Origin: Phoronis pallida
Taxonomy: Eukaryota > Phoronida > Phoronidae
Assembly: GCA_028565715.1 (NCBI GenBank)
Contig: JAOXYC010203907.1
Location: 1-11,596 of the forward strand
Direction of reading: 5' to 3'
DNA length: 11,596 bases
Shown here in pieces: positions 9,301 through 11,596 of this stretch. Positions within the stretch are counted from its first letter, which is position 1; every line of letters begins with the position of its first letter. The position numbers and the translations under genes were made by a program. The notes under the pieces were generated by a model. The model searched no databases. It was not told the origin of the DNA and saw only the letters and a program-made list of their open reading frames with translations.

Positions 9301-10697
9301 AATTTGAAAAAATTATTTTTGATATTTTGATCAAATCTGTGATGTCATAACTATAAAATTTGCTCTAAACACATTGGAAAAATGCGTTTTTCTCAAATAA
9401 CTTCAAGATTTGAATTCCAAACAAGAAAATGGCAAAATGTATTCATAGCTAGGATTCTTACATTAAACATATTTGGCAATTTTCTTGTTTGAAATTCAAA
9501 TCTTGAAATTATTTGAGAAAAATGTATTTTTCCAATGTGTTTAGAGCAAATTTTATAGTATGATATCACAGACTTAATCAAAATATCAAAAATAAATTTT
9601 TCAAAAAAATTCTTTTTTCACTAAAATTGATTTTTCTAGCATAATGATAGCACTGTGAACCATCCTAGACATACATTCAAAAATATTTGTCCTGTCCTTT
9701 AAGATCCGTCTACATTATCAAACTTTTGTTGCAAACTGACGACCAAAAATCGAGTTTGGTTGAGTTTACATAAAACTCGCTAGCGTAGACCAAACTTCAT
9801 GCACCTAACATGACCAAACTTGTTTACGAAAGACAATGGTGCCACTTTATCCAAATACTTGAATTCAATTTCTGGTGTTGTGGAGTAGTCTAAAAAACCT
9901 TTCGAAGATTTGGGTCCCCGTCTTGAAATTGGATATAATATCTGCAAGTTTCTTCACGACTGCTTTGATGAGTTATTTGCATTAGGTAACTCAACCTGCA
10001 GTCTAAAAACGTATTGTCAGCACAGAGCTGATAAGTATATGTGCAATGCATGTGTACCTCGAGATCTTGTGATTTCTTTCCCTTGATGAATCCGGATGTA
10101 CCTTTTCCAGCTGTAATCTGCCTGATGTCTTGCATGGGTATCTCTGGAATTAACGTATTGACTGTTCAAGAAAGACACGATATGAAAAATCCTCAGCAGT
10201 TCCGTTTAGAATCTAAGTCAAATGCTCTCTTTTTATTAAAATGATAAAACTGTTAAAACGCCTTGTACCGGTTATAAATATAATATAATATTACTACACT
10301 AGCTTTCGGAACTTGTCCTTCTTCGGGTGAAAAGCATAATGAGTAAATTGCCCGCCAATTGCTGTTATATACGGACCTGTTCATTTTTGGAGGGAGACGC
10401 AAGGAAAATAGAGTGTTTTCTTCATTCAGACAATGTTCATATTTTAAGAAGACAATAATGTTTCAGTGTAAAGTGAGTATCCACTGTTCTTATAAACAAT
10501 TTAAATGTTATGAAATACTTCAGACTTACTTGAAGTACCCCGTGTACATTTGACTATCGGTTGGTTAAACTCCAAAGCAGCGAGGTCATTACTAACGCTT
10601 ATTTTGATGCTGTCCAATGCCCCCGAAGACGATACAAATTTCTTAAATTCGGATCCCTCTGTTAACAATTCAATATCCTCTCCGGTTCCATCGCTTT
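295..10697 (-). CDS. Phosphoinositide-specific phospholipase C, delta-like (multi-exon gene, partial at both ends)
   Basis: This entry spans the gene; its exons are listed separately. The product would hydrolyse PIP2 to inositol trisphosphate and diacylglycerol at the inner plasma membrane. Fourteen exons, each bounded by AG and GT, join without frameshift into 609 codons ordered PH, EF hands, X, linker, Y, start of C2. Recognisable family motifs include [76 protein letters not shown] and GCGYVLKP (here GACGYVLKP). Domain order and the absence of SH2, SH3 or long C-terminal segments before C2 favour delta over gamma or beta. Some stretches (QRRDRW, PDGDPII, GLLGKDGF) also recall the eta class, so the class is less sure than the family. 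The C2 remainder lies outside the window, and the initiator Met is unresolved. Confidence 0.93.
647..751 (-). CDS. PLC exon: end of Y domain
   Basis: After acceptor cttttcag the peptide is [34 protein letters not shown]. This matches the family end of the Y box (VALNFQT, then G.F..N..CGYVLKP..L). The donor gtacag follows one base G, which the exon at 359 completes as GAT (Asp), giving LYDNSFDP where relatives have LRDP...F(N/D)P. Confidence 0.96.
771..815. repeat. ATTGTT/ATT microsatellite
   Basis: Imperfect tandem runs of tattgttat and attgtt grade into att repeats, in the intron just upstream (minus sense) of the exon at 751. The rest of the intron from 752 to 1166 is AT-rich with no other feature that I can see. 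Confidence 0.85.
1167..1346 (-). CDS. PLC exon: Y domain core
   Basis: The acceptor is tctcattatacag and the donor gtaact. AA joins C of the previous exon as CAA (Gln). Key stretches are [40 protein letters not shown] and IGAQI. RIYP (Arg549 and Tyr551 region, substrate binding in PLC delta1), DSSNY.P..MW and G.QI are conserved Y-domain marks. The usual SFSE reads SLSI here. The exon ends with G, which the next exon's TG completes to Val. Confidence 0.96.
1500..1623 (-). CDS. PLC exon: X-Y linker and start of Y domain
   Basis: The acceptor is tcttaatcatag, phase 0; the donor is gtaagt after one base C. The peptide begins [15 protein letters not shown] and continues with [21 protein letters not shown]. 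[17 protein letters not shown] is the usual Y-domain opening. Joining to the previous exon gives ILIKAKK, equivalent to the family's KGKK, so no exon appears to be missing here. The acidic autoinhibitory linker is therefore only about 18 residues. Confidence 0.92.
1828..1996 (-). CDS. PLC exon: end of X domain
   Basis: The peptide runs [18 protein letters not shown], then [17 protein letters not shown], then [14 protein letters not shown]. The Glu of SLENH matches Glu390 of rat PLC delta1, the fourth calcium ligand. The Lys residues of KGKILIK correspond to the PIP2 phosphate-binding lysines. The acceptor is tcttccttccag. The donor is gtattg, less usual but in the right place and phase 0. Confidence 0.97.
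2334..2454 (-). CDS. PLC exon: X domain with second catalytic His
   Basis: After acceptor cttgttatag the peptide reads [17 protein letters not shown] then [20 protein letters not shown]. The Asp of ELD (Asp343 equivalent) and the His of YHGHT (His356 equivalent) are both present. The usual CWDGP is LWDGP here and HGYT is HGHT; both are mild changes. The donor is gtaaat, leaving GA, which joins C of the next exon as GAC in A-S-D-Y-P, as in many PLCs. Confidence 0.97.
2826..2911 (-). CDS. PLC exon: X domain, first helix and strand
   Basis: The peptide [17 protein letters not shown] followed by [11 protein letters not shown] is a clear match to the PLC X box (TYL..DQL.G.SS..AY..AL..GCRC.E). The final Glu is the calcium ligand equivalent to Glu341 of rat PLC delta1. 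The exon ends with C before gtaagc; the next exon starts TTGAC, rebuilding CTT GAC (Leu-Asp) of the LELD motif across the junction. Confidence 0.97.
3273..3390 (-). CDS. PLC exon: entry to catalytic X domain with first catalytic His
   Basis: This exon is fully phase-constrained. GT completes Gly from the previous exon, and the last two bases AC are completed by A of the next (ACA, Thr). The peptide begins [15 protein letters not shown] and continues with [15 protein letters not shown] then SSHN. [22 protein letters not shown] is one of the strongest PLC signatures. The His-Asn pair corresponds to rat PLC delta1 His311 and Asn312, the catalytic His and a calcium ligand. The donor is gtgagc and the acceptor aatctgtag. 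Confidence 0.96.
3744..3907 (-). CDS. PLC exon: EF-like region (third/fourth lobes)
   Basis: The first base G completes AA from the previous exon (AAG, Lys). The exon ends GATG before gtacgt. The peptide contains [18 protein letters not shown], then [15 protein letters not shown], then QLGLLGKDG. These are the PLC landmarks: LS..QL..FL..EQ, the II..YE helix, and GL...DGF ahead of the X domain. The acceptor ttccaag has only a short pyrimidine run, but the phase and the family match at both ends support it. Confidence 0.92.
4349..4470 (-). CDS. PLC exon: second EF hand
   Basis: The acceptor is ttttattccag, phase 0. The donor is gtaagt, leaving AA. The peptide runs [40 protein letters not shown]. 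The [15 protein letters not shown] pattern matches the PLC segment (D/E)E(I/F)..FY..L..R.E. The loop looks longer than canonical and lacks a standard ligand spacing, as in many PLC second EF hands, so it is probably structural. Confidence 0.9.
4642..4753. repeat. Nested inverted repeat, probable MITE-like foldback
   Basis: The outer arms are gtgatttaatgccaaaccg at 4642-4660 and a near-complement ending ggcattaaatcac at 4753. Inside, gattgttattcg (4697-4708) and cgaataacaatc (4719-4730) form a perfect 12-bp stem with a 10-nt loop. It lies in the intron between the two EF-hand exons. Confidence 0.85.
4962..5091 (-). CDS. PLC exon: first EF hand
   Basis: The acceptor is cttcttcag and the donor gtaagt. 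The first base C completes the CG of the PH exon at 9123 (CGC, Arg), giving [16 protein letters not shown], the usual PLC passage from PH to EF hand. The loop [12 protein letters not shown] has acceptable oxygen ligands at positions 1, 3, 5, 9 and 12, so calcium binding is plausible. The following helix is [16 protein letters not shown]. The exon ends in phase 0. It can also be joined in frame to the candidate exons at 7757 or 7125. Confidence 0.95.
5297..5365 (-). repeat. tRNA-like SINE fragment
   Basis: The minus strand reads AGAGCATCTGACCGGCTATC, then a short variable region, then CTGGGTTCGATTCCCAG. This is an anticodon-like stem with a seven-base loop, followed by a perfect T-arm with the B box GGTTCGATTCC. 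The 5' half (A box, D arm) is not recognisable and the base before the anticodon is not T, so it is not a working tRNA. A tRNA-derived SINE is the best reading. Confidence 0.65.
5645..5734 (-). repeat. Long hairpin: 35-bp stem, 20-nt loop
   Basis: Positions 5645-5679 pair with 5700-5734. On the plus strand there are three mismatches (5660/5719, 5666/5713, 5673/5706), all A-C type. On the minus strand, the sense of the host gene, the same three become G-U pairs, leaving an unbroken RNA stem. It lies inside the 4-kb PLC intron. It may be a small foldback element or a small-RNA precursor. Confidence 0.85.
5735..7124. other. Intron, no gene identified
   Basis: I find no supported exon here on either strand. 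Two open stretches (plus 5866-6078, minus 6185-6391) have no family match or consistent splice context. A short agcgc...gcgct hairpin near 6870-6886 followed by tatacaag resembles the tail of some SINEs, but the match is too short to call. Confidence 0.5.
7125..7208 (-). CDS. Candidate phase-2 exon with EF-hand-like half motif
   Basis: The acceptor is cctttgtag; a donor gtacgt after GTATT gives an 84-nt exon, again phase 2 on both sides. The peptide is [14 protein letters not shown] followed by [13 protein letters not shown]. The DGVLTFDDY stretch resembles the second half of an EF loop and closely echoes DSVLTFDEV in the PLC exon at 4962. The acidic residues of loop positions 1 and 3 are missing, so calcium binding is unlikely. 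If the donor is not used, the frame reads four more codons to TAA at 7112-7114, giving a nested product of about 75 residues with the exons at 8080 and 7757. Confidence 0.5.
7447..7504. repeat. Perfect 29-bp tandem duplication
   Basis: The 29 bases at 7447-7475 are repeated exactly at 7476-7504. Each unit starts aaatgtgtgag and ends catatgctta. Absence of any mismatch suggests a recent duplication. It lies between the candidate exons at 7208 and 7757. Confidence 0.95.
7757..7852 (-). CDS. Candidate phase-2 exon, acidic/Thr-rich linker, unrecognised
   Basis: Flanked by acceptor ctgatttcacag and donor gtaagt. It is 96 nt and phase 2 on both sides, so it can be included or skipped without changing frame. 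The peptide starts [15 protein letters not shown] and continues with [16 protein letters not shown], hydrophilic and rich in Glu and Thr, with no known domain. Its phases fit after the PH exon at 9123, after the ATG exon at 8080, before the exon at 7208 and before the EF-hand exon at 5091. The other strand is also open over part of this stretch between weaker splice-like sites, so the strand is inferred from signal quality and phase. Confidence 0.55.
8080..8114 (-). CDS. Candidate alternative first coding exon (ATG) inside the PLC gene
   Basis: An ATG at 8114 opens [11 protein letters not shown] and runs to a consensus donor gtaagc, leaving two bases (CG). An in-frame TGA directly precedes the ATG and the other frames are closed, so this works only as a start exon. 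The leftover CG joins to the first base of the candidate exon at 7852 as CGA (Arg). The start context is weak (T at -3). It lies in the intron between PH and EF-hand exons, so a transcript from here would lack the PH domain. It could instead start a small nested gene. I do not recognise the peptide. Confidence 0.45.
8593..9085. repeat. Interspersed GC-rich 17-bp motif, five copies
   Basis: The motif tttccgaaagagcgccc occurs exactly at 9048-9064 and 9069-9085, with one change at 8593-8609 and 8635-8651, and as a shorter variant at 8611-8625. All copies are in the same orientation. The two clusters are separated by about 400 bases of ordinary AT-rich sequence, which may be a later insertion into one minisatellite. 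It lies just downstream of PH exon 9123-9295. Confidence 0.85.
9123..9295 (-). CDS. PLC exon: C-terminal half of PH domain
   Basis: The translation begins [15 protein letters not shown] and ends with [20 protein letters not shown], then FGDAKQRRD. These are the last PH strand and helix of PLCs, including the conserved helix Trp (VWV). Relative to PLC delta1 the strand-loop region carries a small insert ([14 protein letters not shown]). The donor is gtaaga after GATCG (two bases of a codon). The 3' splice site lies three bases from a large foldback repeat (9300-9612), whose arm supplies the pyrimidine run. The exact acceptor is ambiguous by six bases (start 9295 or 9289); both keep the frame. 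Confidence 0.9.
9300..9612. mobile_element. Long foldback (MITE-like) element
   Basis: The left arm is about 9300-9440 and the right arm about 9464-9612, roughly 140 bp each and nearly complementary around a short centre. Shared strings include ctataaaatttgctctaaac, acattggaaaaat and tcaagatttgaatt. Most differences between arms are transitions, several in CpG contexts. There is no coding capacity. On the minus strand the element ends three bases before the acceptor dinucleotide of PH exon 9123-9295. Confidence 0.92.
9708..9790. repeat. Imperfect inverted repeat with gtctac/gtagac ends
   Basis: The segment starts gtctac and ends gtagac, with loosely complementary interiors (a gcaaact..ga stretch against gagtttac) and an inner cgagttt/aaactcg pair. 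Two gaccaaactt units lie at and beyond its right end. It is possibly an old small foldback element in the PH-domain intron. Confidence 0.4.
10058..10161 (-). CDS. PLC exon: middle of PH domain
   Basis: Bounded by an acceptor (tcttgaacag) and a donor (gtacac). Its first two bases TC complete the A left by the preceding exon (ATC, Ile), and it ends in phase 0. The product reads [18 protein letters not shown] then [10 protein letters not shown]. This is the PLC pattern I..I.EVR.GK.T..F, the strand and loop preceding the (D/E)xxCFSIVY strand. That continuation is found at the start of the next exon, so the two exons support each other. Confidence 0.85.
10296..10330 (-). repeat. Possible Penelope-type repeat end with hammerhead-like core
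   Basis: The minus strand reads CCGAAGA, AGGACAAGTTCC, GAAAGC. This has the order of a hammerhead ribozyme core (CUGAUGA, stem II, GAAA) with two changes in the first box and a weak stem II. Such cores occur in the terminal repeats of Penelope-like retroelements. I cannot place stems I and III convincingly. Confidence 0.3.
10530..10697 (-). CDS. PLC exon: first half of PH domain
   Basis: The exon follows a good acceptor (pyrimidine-rich tract ending in ttctttcag) and ends at gtaagt. It starts with two bases of a codon and ends with one (A). The translation contains [16 protein letters not shown] followed by VSSSGALDS and [12 protein letters not shown]. This matches the PLC PH opening: an acidic lead-in, LL.GS..K, a serine-rich turn, then two beta strands. 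In PLC delta1 this strand pair carries basic residues that hold InsP3. Here the first Lys is kept, but the second basic position falls on Val and the RxxR-like stretch reads GALDS. That suggests weak phosphoinositide binding. The upstream exon is uncertain (see 11253-11285). Confidence 0.75.
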
Positions 10698-11252
10698 CTG
10701 AAAGAAGAGCAGGAACGTGCATATGTTACCTTGAGAAGGTGTTTGCTAGTATCACAGATAAATAGAAGAACAGATCTCCAACTTGACTTCGTGAAACAAA
10801 GTAAACAAGATGAAATAGGTTCATTTCCGCCCTTGTTTGTATTTCAAACTGGATGTAAAACCATGCGATCTCAAAACCCATTTACGTATGGAACCGATGC
10901 AAATACACTGAAATACATGGCGAGACTTACCATTACGGCAAGCATAAGCTGGGAATTTTCTCTTATACTATTAATCTAGGCTAGTATGGACAAAGTTGGA
11001 AATGAAGCAAATCGTGGAAATCTTTACAAATGTGGCAAAAACTAAATTATACCAATTTTACAGAAATCGAATTCAAATAAAAATTATATGGCCATTTCTG
11101 AGCTCTTATATACTAAAGTAATCACCGGAATCCATTATAAGTCAAACTCAAGATCTCATGGCTGCAGCAGTTCATCAAGGGCGGTTGTGGAAGCCCAAGT
11201 TACATGTCGGTCAACAAGTTTATGATTTTATGCATGGAAAAAATCAACTCAC
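10698..11252. other. Intron or 5' region, no supported exon
   Basis: A donor-like gtaagtc on the minus strand at about 10925-10930 has no convincing exon before it. No promoter element is identifiable, and I see no repeat. Confidence 0.4.
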
Positions 11253-11285
11253 GAGTTGCGTCGTTGTCATTCACAAACACGCGAA
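11253..11285 (-). CDS. Possible small upstream exon of the PLC gene
   Basis: A 33-nt stretch between gatgatttag and donor gtgagt reads RVFVNDNDAT. Its last base C joins the AA of the exon at 10697 as CAA, giving [18 protein letters not shown], an acidic lead into the PH domain like that of other PLC deltas. The exon is phase 1 on both sides. The pyrimidine tract is poor and there is no start codon, so support comes only from phase and composition. Confidence 0.35.
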
Positions 11286-11529
11286 CTAAATCATCATGTA
11301 GGTGTACAACATTTGACAATCAAAGCTGTGTAGAAATTCCAGTATTACAATAATTCCAATATTTTGCCCACTTTTATATGCTTCCGGGTTCTTCATTGTG
11401 TGTGAAGTTACTCATTTTCTCAAAATATCAGTAGGCCTACAATGTCAGGTATAGTTCAGAGATACAGTATTTAACCAAGGAATTCCGGCATGAACAAAGT
11501 CTATCAAACAACTTGTGTATCATTCTTAC

Positions 11530-11596
11530 GGACGGTATCCAAGACCAGATGGCGCTGATCATAGCAACAGCAGCCGTAAACATACCAGAAGTGCCC
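11530..11596 (-). CDS. Possible 5' exon running in from the window edge
   Basis: The frame is open from the window end to a donor gtaaga, ending in one base C that would join TT of the exon at 11285 (CTT, Leu). The peptide ends YDQRHLVLDTV. There is no recognised domain and no start Met inside the window. The opposite strand is also open here, so this is weak. Confidence 0.22.

Noticed and set aside
11158-11289. Plus-strand 43-codon frame starting MAAAVHQGRLW
   Set aside because: No recognised family and no clear exon borders; part of it is antisense to a candidate PLC exon.

Overview
This is an intron-rich, AT-rich animal nuclear sequence with no prokaryotic gene organisation. I think it comes from an invertebrate metazoan; a deuterostome would fit, but the sequence does not settle the taxon. 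Almost the whole window is one protein-coding gene on the minus strand, running from high to low coordinates. It encodes a phosphoinositide-specific phospholipase C, closest in layout to the delta class. No single long ORF shows it. I rebuilt it exon by exon from family motifs, GT/AG sites and codon phase. Fourteen exons between 10697 and 295 join in frame with no stop into 609 complete codons.

Layout along the minus strand: PH domain (10530-10697, 10058-10161, 9123-9295); EF-hand region (4962-5091, 4349-4470, 3744-3907); catalytic X half of the TIM barrel (3273-3390, 2826-2911, 2334-2454, 1828-1996); short X-Y linker and Y half (1500-1623, 1167-1346, 647-751); approach to the C2 domain (295-359). 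The rest of C2 and the stop codon lie beyond position 1. The start codon of the full-length form is not identified; two small phase-compatible exons at 11253-11285 and 11530-11596 are possible 5' coding pieces.

The 4-kb intron between the PH and EF-hand exons holds three further coding-looking minus-strand pieces (8080-8114, 7757-7852, 7125-7208). The first opens with an ATG. Their splice phases match one another and both flanking PLC exons. They may form an alternative 5' end for a PLC without a PH domain, or a small nested gene of about 75 codons ending at 7112. I regard this as the most interesting point of the window.

The introns hold repeats: a large foldback at 9300-9612 that supplies the 3' splice region of a PH exon; a 35-bp hairpin at 5645-5734; a nested inverted repeat at 4642-4753; a five-copy GC-rich motif at 8593-9085; a perfect 29-bp tandem duplication at 7447-7504; a tRNA-like SINE piece near 5300-5362; a possible Penelope-type/hammerhead-like relic near 10296-10330; and an ATTGTT-type microsatellite near 771-815.

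The enzyme keeps the catalytic residues I could place. Its PH domain, however, appears to lack part of the basic InsP3-binding set, and its X-Y linker is very short.
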